Origin: Acidobacteriota bacterium | Lineage (GTDB): Bacteria; Acidobacteriota; Aminicenantia; UBA2199 | Length of the DNA: 50,279 nt | Assembly: GCA_022711715.1 (NCBI GenBank) | Contig: JAKLEC010000005.1 | Coordinates: 1 to 50,279 of the forward strand | Direction: 5' to 3' | In this document: in pieces, positions 26,165 through 34,689 of the stretch | How the letters are laid out: the number at the start of each line of letters is the position of its first letter | How positions within the stretch are numbered: position 1 is the first letter of the stretch | Translations under genes and position numbers: made by a program | The notes under the pieces: model-generated | The model's database searches: none | Told to the model about the DNA's origin: nothing | What the model saw: only the letters and a program-made list of their open reading frames with translations

Positions 26165-27282
26165 TTTCCACCTCTTCCATGGGGCTCATCGGCACAGGCC
26201 AGTCCGTTCGGATAAGCGGCCATGAAGGCCAGCTCCATGTCCGAGATGCCCTGCTGGAAGCCGGCCTGGCGGTAGGCGGCGAAGGTGCGCTTCACCAGCC
26301 CGGCGTTGAACTCCGGGGTATAACCGGATAAGAGCTTCCCCAGGTCGCCGACGCCCTTCTCCAGGTCGAGGACCCGCGCCCCGTCGGCGCAGGCGAACGA
26401 AACGTCCGCAAGCCGCAGCCGGCGCGGGGCCGGATTCCTCCGGGTACGGAGGTGGATCTCCAACTTGCGGGGGTCGTAGACCAGCCGCCACTGGGTCGGG
26501 CTCTCCGGGCCGTCGCTGTGGACCTCTTCCAGGATGGCCCAGGCCCGCTCGAGCATCGCCTTCTCCTTCACCGGCCGGCGCACGGCCTCGGCCAAGGCCG
26601 CGAAGCGGTCAGGATCGTTGAGCGTCGCATGCAAGGGCTTGTCGCCGCCGAAGCCGCGGAAGCCGGGGAGCGCCGCCAGGCATCGCTCATAGGTCTGGTT
26701 GGTGAGCGCCGGCACCGGCAGGTCCCCGCCCGTGTAGAACCTGGACCGGCCGGCGATGAACTCCGCGACGGCCTCGCCGCCGGCGCGGTCCAGCAGGTGG
26801 AAATGGAGCCGGCTGCCCATGGGCATGACGCGTACCGTTTCGGCGACGGCGGCGGCGTCGCCGACCGTCGCGCAGGTGTCCAGCAGGAACTGCATCCACT
26901 GCAGTTCCATCATCCCCGGCCGCTCGTCGCGCTCCGGGTAGGCTGCCGCATCATGCCACATCATCTCCACCACCAGCCCGGCCTCGTTCATGCCGCCCAT
27001 GGGGAACTCGCGCGCCACCTGGTTGAACGTCACGCTGCCGTAGCGGGCCGTCCACGAGGCGGCCTTCTCGCCGGGGAAGACCAGCGCCGTTTTGGATAGC
27101 CCCCGGGGATTGACCATGATGGCGCCGCTCCCGGTGAAGAAGTCGAAATTGCGGGCGAACAGCAGGCGATCCCCCTTGCGCAGCGCAAAGGTCGAGCAGC
27201 CCGGCGCAGTGGCCGGCGCAATGACGGCGAGCGCGAGCAGCATCACCCAAGCCCGGAGCGTACGCGACATGATCCGTTCCAT
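26161..27282 (-). CDS. secreted linear-amide hydrolase, choloylglycine hydrolase (Ntn) family
   Basis: 373 residues. A signal peptide ends just before C29 in APGCSTFAL; Cys as the first mature residue would be the N-terminal nucleophile. FARNFDFFTG (R and D of the family) and the GGMNEAGLVVEMMW stretch, with the Asn of MNEAGL, fit the choloylglycine hydrolase / penicillin V acylase fold. It should cleave a linear amide in the periplasm; the substrate is not predictable. Start chosen at 27282 for AAGGAG spacing of 6; an adjacent ATG at 27285 is possible. It is followed by the CPBP protease. Confidence 0.85.
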   Translation of the reverse strand: MERIMSRTLRAWVMLLALAVIAPATAPGCSTFALRKGDRLLFARNFDFFTGSGAIMVNPRGLSKTALVFPGEKAASWTARYGSVTFNQVAREFPMGGMNEAGLVVEMMWHDAAAYPERDERPGMMELQWMQFLLDTCATVGDAAAVAETVRVMPMGSRLHFHLLDRAGGEAVAEFIAGRSRFYTGGDLPVPALTNQTYERCLAALPGFRGFGGDKPLHATLNDPDRFAALAEAVRRPVKEKAMLERAWAILEEVHSDGPESPTQWRLVYDPRKLEIHLRTRRNPAPRRLRLADVSFACADGARVLDLEKGVGDLGKLLSGYTPEFNAGLVKRTFAAYRQAGFQQGISDMELAFMAAYPNGLACADEPHGRGGK

Positions 27283-27339
27283 CATTTTCTCCTTGGCGGT
27301 CCGCCTCCGCCTCCATGGGCAAGGTACGGCGCCACTCCT

Positions 27340-27368
27340 AAAATAGCATGGCCGGCGTCGCTGTCCAG
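27340..27368 (-). promoter_or_regulatory. candidate promoter of the Ntn hydrolase / CPBP operon
   Basis: Minus strand CTGGAC (27368-27363), 17 nt, TATTTT (27345-27340). It is a weaker match than others in the window. Confidence 0.35.
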
Positions 27369-27370
27369 GG

Positions 27371-27455
27371 GTCTTGTGACGGGCGGCACGGTCTTGTGAC
27401 CGGCGGCAAGGAGGCGGGAGGAGGGGCAAGCTCCCGGGACCGGCGGCAAGACGGC
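27371..27455 (+). repeat. short tandem repeats downstream of the LytTR gene
   Basis: GTCTTGTGACGGGCGGCA and GTCTTGTGACCGGCGGCA lie in tandem 20 nt apart (27371, 27391). A third partial unit GACCGGCGGCAAG recurs about 45 nt later, each followed by a GGCGGG block. No gene fits here. It differs in type from the inverted-arm elements. Confidence 0.6.
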
Positions 27456-27470
27456 GGGTCCGTGGGCGCC

Positions 27471-28364
27471 TTACAGTTCCCGGATCGCGCGGCGGAACTC
27501 CGGAACGTAGCGCCGGGCGACGGGGATGACCGCGGCATCGTCCTTGAGCGTCAGCTTGAGCCCCTGGGCGTTGCCATCGGCCCGGGCGACCTGCGCCAGG
27601 TTGACGATGCAGGCGCGGTGGCAGCGGAAAAGGCGCGGGTGGAAGGGGCGCAGCTGCCGCTCGATGCGGGTCAGGCTGCTGCGCAGCAGCGCCCGCCCGG
27701 GCTTCTCGCCCTTGAAGTGGACCTGGACGTAATTCTCCTCGGCCTGGATGTAGAGCAGGTCGCTCATTGCGACGCGGAGGGTGTCGCGGTCATTCTCCGC
27801 GACCAGTTCTACGCACGGCGCGGCCCCGCTCCCGGCGGGCGGCGGCGGCTGGGCGGGCGCTGCCAGCCGCCGGTTGGTCTCCTGCACGACGCGGGCGTTG
27901 CGCCGCAGCAGGCGGGCATGGTTGGCCAGGTTGATGATGGTGATGGGGAAAACGGCGATGAAGAACGTGAACAGGACGATCTGCGGCAGCGACGGCGCCA
28001 GCAGCCCCTGGCCCCGGAAGATCAGGACGGTAAGCAGGTGGCACCCCAGTCCGATGACCAGCGTCACCCAGGACATGAAGAGGATCTGCCGGAGGAGGCT
28101 CCAGTTCTCCTCGCGGAAAAATCGCGGCCACAGCAGCGGCAGCAGCCGGTCATTGGCGACGATGGCCAGTCCGGTGACCAGCCCGTAGCCGGCGAAAAGG
28201 AGACGCCGCGGCGCCGGGGCCATGAAATTGAAGCCGAAGGGCTCGAAGACGGAGAAGAAGACGAAGACGAACAGGCCGCAGGACGCCCCGTACGACAAGG
28301 CAGACGCGGCCGAGGACTCGTACGGGTAGGGACTGCTCAGCATCGCCCAGAACCGGCGGAGCAT
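27471..28364 (-). CDS. membrane-anchored LytTR-type DNA-binding regulator
   Basis: 297 residues. Four hydrophobic helices (about 25-48, 53-75, 90-115, 125-148) precede a short linker and a LytTR domain (about 190-297). Diagnostic stretches are DLLYIQAEENYVQVHF, LRSSLTRIERQL, RCHRACIVNLAQV and PVARRYVPEFRRAI. It should bind DNA directly from the membrane and respond to a membrane or small-molecule cue without a receiver domain. It begins 13 nt after the KAS III stop, on the same strand, so the two are probably co-transcribed. Confidence 0.88.
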   Translation of the reverse strand: MLRRFWAMLSSPYPYESSAASALSYGASCGLFVFVFFSVFEPFGFNFMAPAPRRLLFAGYGLVTGLAIVANDRLLPLLWPRFFREENWSLLRQILFMSWVTLVIGLGCHLLTVLIFRGQGLLAPSLPQIVLFTFFIAVFPITIINLANHARLLRRNARVVQETNRRLAAPAQPPPPAGSGAAPCVELVAENDRDTLRVAMSDLLYIQAEENYVQVHFKGEKPGRALLRSSLTRIERQLRPFHPRLFRCHRACIVNLAQVARADGNAQGLKLTLKDDAAVIPVARRYVPEFRRAIREL

Positions 28365-28377
28365 CCTCGCGGCGGCC

Positions 28378-29466
28378 TCAGGGAAGTCGGTACACGACCG
28401 AGTTGACGTTCATGCCGGCGCCCACCGAGGCGAAGACGACGTGATCGCCGCCGGCCAGGGCGTGGTCCGCCAGCTTGCCCTTGAGGATCAGGTCGAGCAG
28501 GGTGGGGATCGTGGCCACCGAGCTGTTGCCCAGCCAGGAGATGATCATGGGCATGAGCTCGGGGCGGTACACGGCGCCGCCGATCTTGCACAGGCGCTTG
28601 ACGATCGCCTCGTCCATCTTCTCGTTGGCCTGGTGGATCAGTACCTTCTTGATGCCGCCGACCTCCACGCCCGCCTTGTCCAGGCTTTCCTTCACCACCA
28701 GCGGCACGGTCTTCAGCGCGTACTCGTACAGCTTGTGGCCGTCCATCTTGACGAGCAGCTCGTTGCCCTCGCGCCGCGGGTCGTTGGACTCGCCCATCCA
28801 CAACATGTAGGCGTGCTCGAGCGAATCGGTGCGGGCCGCGTGGGCCAGGATGCCCAGCGGCTCGCCGCTGGCGCGCGCCTCGAGGATGGTGGCGCCGGCT
28901 CCGTCGGCGAAGATCATGCAGTCCCGGTCGGCGGGGTCGGAGATGCGCGAGAGCACTTCGGCGCCGATGACCATCACCCGCTTGCTGTCGCCGGAGCGGA
29001 TGTAGTAGTCCGCCTGGATCATCCCCTGCAGCCAGCCCGGGCAGCCGAAGACGATGTCGTAGCAGACCGTCTTGGGATTGGCGATCCGCAGCTTGTGCTT
29101 GACCCGCGTGGCCAGCGAGGGGATCATCTCGGAGCGGACGTTCCCGGGATGCACGTCGCCGACGTCGTGGGCGACGATGATGTAGTCCAGCGTCTCGCGG
29201 TCGATCCCCGACGATTGCAGGGCATCCTCGGCGGCCAGGAACCCGAGGTCCGAGGACAGCTGGTCGGGGGCGGCGTAGCGCCGCTCGCGGATGCCGGTGA
29301 TCTCGGCCAGCTTGTCGATCGTCTCCTGGTTGCTCTTTTTCAGCATCTCCCCGTTGGCGTCGAAAAAAGTCTTGGACAAAAAATCGCTGTTCAAAACACG
29401 TTTGACCGGGACGTAAGAGCCCGTCCCAACGATGACCGAATACAATTTCTTTTCCATTTTCACCAT
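28378..29466 (-). CDS. 3-oxoacyl-ACP synthase III-like ketosynthase
   Basis: 362 residues, a little longer than FabH. The KAS III triad is visible: C142 (DIVFGCPGWLQG), H278 (VLIHQANEKM) and N314 (WLGNSSVATIP). The C-terminal GGDHVVFASVGAGMNVNSVVYRLP fits the family end. It joins an acyl-CoA or acyl-ACP starter to a malonyl extender. No fab genes are next to it, so it may serve a specialised acyl product instead of bulk lipid synthesis. The start could be 29466 or the ATG nine bases later (MEKKLY), neither with a strong ribosome site. Confidence 0.88.
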   Translation of the reverse strand: MVKMEKKLYSVIVGTGSYVPVKRVLNSDFLSKTFFDANGEMLKKSNQETIDKLAEITGIRERRYAAPDQLSSDLGFLAAEDALQSSGIDRETLDYIIVAHDVGDVHPGNVRSEMIPSLATRVKHKLRIANPKTVCYDIVFGCPGWLQGMIQADYYIRSGDSKRVMVIGAEVLSRISDPADRDCMIFADGAGATILEARASGEPLGILAHAARTDSLEHAYMLWMGESNDPRREGNELLVKMDGHKLYEYALKTVPLVVKESLDKAGVEVGGIKKVLIHQANEKMDEAIVKRLCKIGGAVYRPELMPMIISWLGNSSVATIPTLLDLILKGKLADHALAGGDHVVFASVGAGMNVNSVVYRLP

Positions 29467-29543
29467 TCGGGTTTGATTTGCGGAAAATTGAGCCTTTCCA
29501 AGATGATATTCTGAATGATTTTGGCCCTCATGTCAATCCTGGG

Positions 29544-31016
29544 TCACGGGGAGGGATCATCCCCGCCAAAACGGACCTGGACGTCCGGAATGCCCTCGTG
29601 ATTAAAGCGGTATATCGTATCGCCGCCATCGGTCATGTAAATGAATCGCTCCAGGGGGTGCCCGCCCAATCCAGTGGCCATGCCGCGAACAACAGTCAAC
29701 CCGGCTTCGCGGAGATGGGCGGCGAATGGGGGATCCTCATGAAAAGCGCCGGGATTCGCGTCGTTCCCGAAGGGGGTGATGAAACGGCGGACTCCCCCGC
29801 CGGCGATCGCCACATAGAGCGACCCGCACGCGAACAGGGCGGCGGAGATCTCCCGCACCTCTTTGAACTGCCCGATACAAATTGGCTGGGCATTGTCCTG
29901 CAACTGGCTCTCGATCCGGTAGATGCGCCATTGATCGCCTGCCCGGGTGATCAGCCCAAACTCCAGATCAGAAGGCATACGAATGAAGCGCAGGCGCCAG
30001 GGAATCCCGCCCGCTCCCGGCTCGGCCCGAAGCAGCGATTCGACCTTCCAGCTCCGTCCCAGGACCATTTTTTGTGGATACCAATCCTTGAATAGATACC
30101 CACACAGCATCGTACCTTCGCTTTCGACCGTCATGATATTGTAATATTTTCCCAGACATAGATCGATCACCGCGCTAAAGGAAGGCTTCCGCGCTAGATA
30201 GTCGTGGTTGCGGGGAACAGCTCGGTTCTCAAAACCCTCGGATTGGATCGGGAAATGGATCTGCCCATCACGGAAATACACGACATCCTCGGAGAATTTT
30301 AGCGGTGCCAACACATCGCAGGAAGGCAGTTTCACAGATCCCTCAATAAGCTCATCGCCGAACATGCTCAATTTTCTCCAGCCGCCGCACGATCCGTCAA
30401 AGACAAGAAGATCCCCGCCCGAATCCGGGAAACAGATCATGTTCATGAACCGGCTCCCCGCGCTGCGGAAGAACTGCCCGCTGGGTGCCGCGGTCCGCAA
30501 AAAGATCTTCCTGGATTCCTCGATATAGCGAGTATGGTTCTTGGCCAAAGAAGAAATTTCCAAGGAAAGCAATGAGGGGAAGTGGTTTGCTGCCCACTCC
30601 GGGAACTCGGACCTGAATTTCTTTCTGCGCATGAAAGTAATGCGCGCCGCATTTTCTGCGGAATCGATCGGGAAATATCCGGCTTTCAGAAACGTGTAAT
30701 TCCTGGTCACCCAGGTCAGGAGGGGAAAATGAATACGGAATCTTGACGGCAGGGAAAAAACACCCTGCGAATCAGAAAGCGCCTCGTCAATACGAAAACA
30801 AACTGAATGCCCTCCTGCCGGACTGGGTGAATCCAGCCGCAATTCTCGGAAAACCAGTACGCCGCTCAGGGGAGCCCCGCTGTGCAGGTCCCGAACCACC
30901 CCCAGGTACCCTTTTTCCAGATGAACGGACAGCAGCAAAAAAAGTAAAAAAACAAAAAAGCAACCGATCTTTTTCCAGCCGCCCTTACTCCCCGCGGCTG
31001 GAGCGAATTCCGTCAT
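29544..31016 (-). CDS. unknown membrane-anchored periplasmic protein, low GC
   Basis: 490 residues, not recognised. A signal anchor spans about 18-32. Directly after it, GYLGVVRDLHSGAPLSGVLVFRE resembles a carboxypeptidase-regulatory / transthyretin-like beta domain. The rest is rich in aromatic and beta-strand patterns (LLVFDGSCGGWRKLSMFG, DVVYFRDGQIHFP, SLYVAIAGGGVRRF, FIYMTDGGDTIYRFN) suggesting a propeller-like display domain. Its base composition is visibly lower in GC than its neighbours: one sampled line (30541-30600) is 29/60 GC. It starts 15 nt after the tricorn stop with AGGA, so it is probably on that transcript. Confidence 0.6.
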   Translation of the reverse strand: MTEFAPAAGSKGGWKKIGCFFVFLLFLLLSVHLEKGYLGVVRDLHSGAPLSGVLVFRELRLDSPSPAGGHSVCFRIDEALSDSQGVFSLPSRFRIHFPLLTWVTRNYTFLKAGYFPIDSAENAARITFMRRKKFRSEFPEWAANHFPSLLSLEISSLAKNHTRYIEESRKIFLRTAAPSGQFFRSAGSRFMNMICFPDSGGDLLVFDGSCGGWRKLSMFGDELIEGSVKLPSCDVLAPLKFSEDVVYFRDGQIHFPIQSEGFENRAVPRNHDYLARKPSFSAVIDLCLGKYYNIMTVESEGTMLCGYLFKDWYPQKMVLGRSWKVESLLRAEPGAGGIPWRLRFIRMPSDLEFGLITRAGDQWRIYRIESQLQDNAQPICIGQFKEVREISAALFACGSLYVAIAGGGVRRFITPFGNDANPGAFHEDPPFAAHLREAGLTVVRGMATGLGGHPLERFIYMTDGGDTIYRFNHEGIPDVQVRFGGDDPSP

Positions 31017-31031
31017 CGCTTTTCCTATCGC

Positions 31032-34000
31032 TTAGGATTCTGTTCCGCGACTGTCTTTTTCGATCCACTGGGAGCGGTCGGGCTCGGCGGGCATGTCTAC
31101 CCGGCGGGGCGGGTTCTGCTGCAGCTGCTCCAGCAGCACCGCCACCGCCTTCTCGATGCTGGGATCGCCCCCGGCGGCCACCTGTTCGGGCCGGTCGATG
31201 ACCTCGATGTCGGGGGCCACGCCGCGGCCCTCCACCGCCCAGGCGCCCTCGTCGTCGACGAAGCCGAAGGTGGGCACGTTGAGCGAGCCGCCGTCCGCGA
31301 AGTCGGGGTTGCCCGACAGGCCGATCAGCCCGCCCCAGGTGCGCGTGCCGATCAGCACGCCCAGCTTCTTCTTGCGGAAGTAGTAGGGGAAGGCGTCGCC
31401 GCCCGACGAGGAGTAGCCGTTGATCAGCATGGCCTTGGGGCCGTCGTGGGCCACGCCCGGGTCGGGGTTCAGCCCCAGGCCGCGGCGCGCCCAGTAGTTG
31501 AGGGTCTTGCGCGCCAGCAGCTCGGCCATGACCACCGGGATGAAGCCGCCGCCGTTGTAGCGGTCGTCGATGATCAGCGCCTCCTTGCGGCCGTAGGCGT
31601 ACATGCCCTTGAACAGCTCGGCGTTGCCGGCGCGGGAGGTGTCGGGGACGTGGATGTAGCCGATGCGGCCGCCCGACAGGCGGTCGACCATCTCGCGGCG
31701 CGAGCGCACCCAGTCGAGGTACATCAGGCCGAGCTCGCTCTTGACCGGTGTGATCCAGTACTCGCGCGCGCCGGCGCCGTCGGACCGCCCGCCGACGCGG
31801 ATGGCGACGCGGCGGCCGGCGGTGTTCTCCAGGAAGCGGTAGGGGTTGTCGGCCAGGGTCACCTCGCAGCCGTTCAGGGCGAGGAGCAGGTCGCCGGGGC
31901 GGACGTCCACCCCCGGCTCGGTCAGGGGCGAGCGCGTATCCTCGTTCCAGTTCTCGCCGGCATAGATGCGGGCGACGCGGTAGCGCCCGGCCTTCTCGTC
32001 GGCGCGCAGCTCGGCGCCCAGCAGGCCGCCCTCGACGCGGGCCGGCCGCGGGAAGTCGCCCCAGTTGACGTAGGTGTGCCCGGCGTTGACCTCGCCGACC
32101 ATCTCGCCGAAGAGGAAGTCGAGGTCGGCGCGATGGCTGAGCGAGGGCAGCAGGCGGGCGTATTTCTCGTACGTCTTCTCCCAGTCGACGCCGTGCAGGT
32201 TCTTCTGGTAGAACCAGTCGCGGAAGATGCGCCAGCCGTCGCGGAAGATCTGCGCCCACTCGCGCCGCGGCTCGATGCGCAGGGTCAGCTGCGACAGGTC
32301 CAGGGCGCCGTCGCCGGCCTTCTGGTCGGCGCCGAGGCCGACGACGCCGAACTGGTTCCGGGCCTGGTAGAGGACCTTGGCGCCGCCGGCGGCCAGCACC
32401 GCCGAGTCGATGCCGGCGATGACCAGGCCGTCCTTTTTGTCCTCCAGCTTGAACTGGCGCAGCTCGCGCTCCCTGAAATAGAGGATGCCGCCGTCGACCG
32501 CGCGCAGGGCGGCGTAGGCGCCGCTGGGCAGCGGGAAGGCGGTGACGCGCGAGCCGCAGCCGTCCACGTCGATGCGCACCGCCGCTGCGGCGGCCGGCGC
32601 GGCCGGCTTCTTCGCCTCCGGGGAGCCGGCGGCCGGCGCTTTGCCCTCCTCCACGTCGTTGCGCTCGGGGAACAGCGGCGCCGTGCCGCGGGTGAGGGCC
32701 AGGGCGTAGATGCGCGTCGCCCGGTTGTAGAGGTAGTCGAACTCGAAGTCGGAGAACTCGAGGTTGAAGTCGCGGTTGGAGAGGAAGTAGATGTAGCGGC
32801 CGTCGCGCGAAAACACGGGCGAGAAGTCGTTGTAGGCGGCGTCGGTCAGCTGAAAGGCCTGCTGGCGATCCAGGGAGTAGACCCAGACCGCATCCTGGCC
32901 GCTGTCGCCGTCCTTGCTGTAGACCAGCCAGCGCGAGTCGGGCGACCAGTCGTAGTCGGTCAGGTCGTGGCGGCGGGCGCGGTCGACCACGGTGACGGCG
33001 CCGCTGGCCACGTCGAGCAGCCGCAGCGCCTGGTCGCGGTCGGCGAAGAGGAGCATGCGGCCGTCCGGTGACCACTTGGGCGGGAAGCGCCAGCCGCGGC
33101 TGCCGCGGGTGAGCTGCCGCGGGGCGCCGGCGCCGTTGGCATCCATGACATAGACCTCGTATTCGCCGCTGGCGTCGGAATAATAGGCGATGCGCGAGCC
33201 GTCGGGCGACCAGGCGGGGAAGATCTCGCGCACGCCCTGGCTGCGCGTCAGGTTGACCGTCCGCCCCTCCTTCTCCGGCACGGTGAACAGGTCGCCGCGG
33301 GCGTCGAAGACCGCCCGCTTGCCGCTGGGCGAGAGGTCGTAGCTGCCGATGAACTCGGCGACGTTCCGGAAGTACGGCAGCACGTTGGCGTTGTCGAAAT
33401 TCAGGTTCACCGCCAGGCGCCGCTCCTGGCCGCTGGCCAGGTCTAGGACGTGCAGGCGGCCGCCGCACTCGTAGGCCAGGCGGCCGTCGCGCCCGGAGGG
33501 CCACAGGACGTCGTAGTCCTGGTGGCGGGTCAGCTGCGTGACGGTGCCTCCCTGCAGGTCGCAGGAATAGACGTTCAGCGTCCGGTCGCGGTCGGAGACG
33601 AAATAGATCCGGTCTCGCCACCAGGAAGGGTGCTGGTCGGTGCCGGGAAAGTCGGTCAGGCGCCGCGAGGAGTTGGCCGCCAGGTCATAGATCCAAATGT
33701 CCTGGGCGCGGCCGCCAAGGGTGCGCTTCCAGGTGCGGAACTCGCGCTCGATCGGAGTGTAGACGATGCGGGCGGCGTCGGGGGAGAACGACCCGCCCCC
33801 GGCTTCGGGAATGGCCAGCGGCGCCTCCAGGCCGCCGTCGAGGGGCACCAAGAAGTACTTGCCCATGCGCTCGCCCCAGGGAGTGCGGTTGCAGCGCACC
33901 AGGATGCGCCGGCTGTCGGGGGTCCAGTCCAGGACCACGTAGTCATAGCCGCCGCGCGGGGGCATGACGCCCACGTCGTTGTACCAAGTCAGCTGCCGCG

Positions 34001-34295
34001 GCTCGCCGCCCGCGGCCGGCATGACCCACACCTGCCGCGAGCCGGAGTACTCGGCCGAGAAGGCGATCCATTTCCCGTCGGGGGAGATCTTGGGGAACAG
34101 CTCCAGGCCGGGGTGCGAGGTCAGCCGCCGGGCGTCGCCGCCCGCGGCCGGCACCGACCAGATGTCGCCGGCGTAGACGAAGACGACCCGGTCGCCGTTG
34201 ATGTTGGGGAAGCGCAGCAGGCCGGCGTCGGCCGCGGCGAAGGCGCCGACGGCGAGGGACAGCATGGCCAGTGCCGCGATGATCGGTCGTTTCAT
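31032..34295 (-). CDS. secreted tricorn-like S41 protease with beta-propellers and PDZ
   Basis: 1087 residues with a signal peptide (about 1-21). Residues about 25-560 carry WD40/TolB-like propeller repeats (ARRLTSHPGLELFPKISPDGKWIAFS, PDSRRILV, PAWSPDGSRIAYYSD, ...). A helical bundle and a PDZ domain follow (VRPGDLLLALNGCEV). The S41 protease domain is C-terminal, with the nucleophile at about S964 (NGYSSSGGDAFPYYFR) and the GTRTWGGLIGL substrate-binding loop of tricorn core proteases. It should degrade peptides in the periplasm. TTGTCC-N17-TATAAT and CAGGAGG precede the ATG. Confidence 0.92.
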   Translation of the reverse strand: MKRPIIAALAMLSLAVGAFAAADAGLLRFPNINGDRVVFVYAGDIWSVPAAGGDARRLTSHPGLELFPKISPDGKWIAFSAEYSGSRQVWVMPAAGGEPRQLTWYNDVGVMPPRGGYDYVVLDWTPDSRRILVRCNRTPWGERMGKYFLVPLDGGLEAPLAIPEAGGGSFSPDAARIVYTPIEREFRTWKRTLGGRAQDIWIYDLAANSSRRLTDFPGTDQHPSWWRDRIYFVSDRDRTLNVYSCDLQGGTVTQLTRHQDYDVLWPSGRDGRLAYECGGRLHVLDLASGQERRLAVNLNFDNANVLPYFRNVAEFIGSYDLSPSGKRAVFDARGDLFTVPEKEGRTVNLTRSQGVREIFPAWSPDGSRIAYYSDASGEYEVYVMDANGAGAPRQLTRGSRGWRFPPKWSPDGRMLLFADRDQALRLLDVASGAVTVVDRARRHDLTDYDWSPDSRWLVYSKDGDSGQDAVWVYSLDRQQAFQLTDAAYNDFSPVFSRDGRYIYFLSNRDFNLEFSDFEFDYLYNRATRIYALALTRGTAPLFPERNDVEEGKAPAAGSPEAKKPAAPAAAAAVRIDVDGCGSRVTAFPLPSGAYAALRAVDGGILYFRERELRQFKLEDKKDGLVIAGIDSAVLAAGGAKVLYQARNQFGVVGLGADQKAGDGALDLSQLTLRIEPRREWAQIFRDGWRIFRDWFYQKNLHGVDWEKTYEKYARLLPSLSHRADLDFLFGEMVGEVNAGHTYVNWGDFPRPARVEGGLLGAELRADEKAGRYRVARIYAGENWNEDTRSPLTEPGVDVRPGDLLLALNGCEVTLADNPYRFLENTAGRRVAIRVGGRSDGAGAREYWITPVKSELGLMYLDWVRSRREMVDRLSGGRIGYIHVPDTSRAGNAELFKGMYAYGRKEALIIDDRYNGGGFIPVVMAELLARKTLNYWARRGLGLNPDPGVAHDGPKAMLINGYSSSGGDAFPYYFRKKKLGVLIGTRTWGGLIGLSGNPDFADGGSLNVPTFGFVDDEGAWAVEGRGVAPDIEVIDRPEQVAAGGDPSIEKAVAVLLEQLQQNPPRRVDMPAEPDRSQWIEKDSRGTES

Positions 34296-34318
34296 GGTGC
34301 CTCCTGGGGTGAAAGGCG

Positions 34319-34347
34319 ATTATAGCCGCAATCCCCGCCCCGGACAA
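34319..34347 (-). promoter_or_regulatory. promoter of the tricorn-like gene
   Basis: Minus strand TTGTCC (34347-34342), 17 nt, TATAAT (34324-34319). A leader of about 16 nt carries CAGGAGGC. Confidence 0.6.
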
Positions 34348-34395
34348 GCACGAAAAAGGAACGGTACATGCCAGCAAAAACACAACGAACTCTCT

Positions 34396-34626
34396 GTGTT
34401 CGTGTTAGTGTTAGGAACAGCCCTTGGCCGATTTCTAAAAGATTTGAAAATCATAAAAGTACATTATCGTTTTTAACTTCTGGCGCATTCCTTCCCACGT
34501 TTCCATGATCGAAACCAGGCCATCGAAAGGCAGAAGAAAAAGGGTTAAATCTCCATGCCCTTGCCTGGCTCAAAAAAGGAGGTCGGTCGAGGGCTTTCAC
34601 AAACACTATCACTAATACTAACACTT
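34396..34626. repeat. GTGTTAGTGATAG-type inverted-repeat element (copy 2)
   Basis: It occupies most of the 394-nt divergent spacer between the tricorn-like gene and the Xaa-Pro peptidase; no gene is supportable. Left arm GTGTTCGTGTTAGTGTTAG then GGAACAGCCCTTGGCCGA (34414 on). Right arm, read on the minus strand, GTGTTAGTATTAGTGATAG... then GTGAAAGCCCTCGACCGA. The two inner cores AGCCCTTGGCCGA and AGCCCTCGACCGA match at 11 of 13 positions, so the inverted repeat extends past the low-complexity arms. Confidence 0.75.
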
Positions 34627-34638
34627 TCTTCCGCGCGC

Positions 34639-34667
34639 TTGCAAATCCCCCCGCCCTTGGCTATCAT
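34639..34667 (+). promoter_or_regulatory. promoter of the Xaa-Pro peptidase gene
   Basis: TTGCAA (34639-34644), 17 nt, TATCAT (34662-34667), followed by AAGGAG and the ATG at 34690. Confidence 0.55.
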
Positions 34668-34689
34668 GGGGGGCGAAGGAGATGCCACC

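Noticed and set aside
25265-29466. Integrated mobile element or defence island around the CPBP protease
   Set aside because: No integrase, transposase, tRNA-attachment site or target duplications were found; composition is like the rest except for the gene at 29.5-31 kb.
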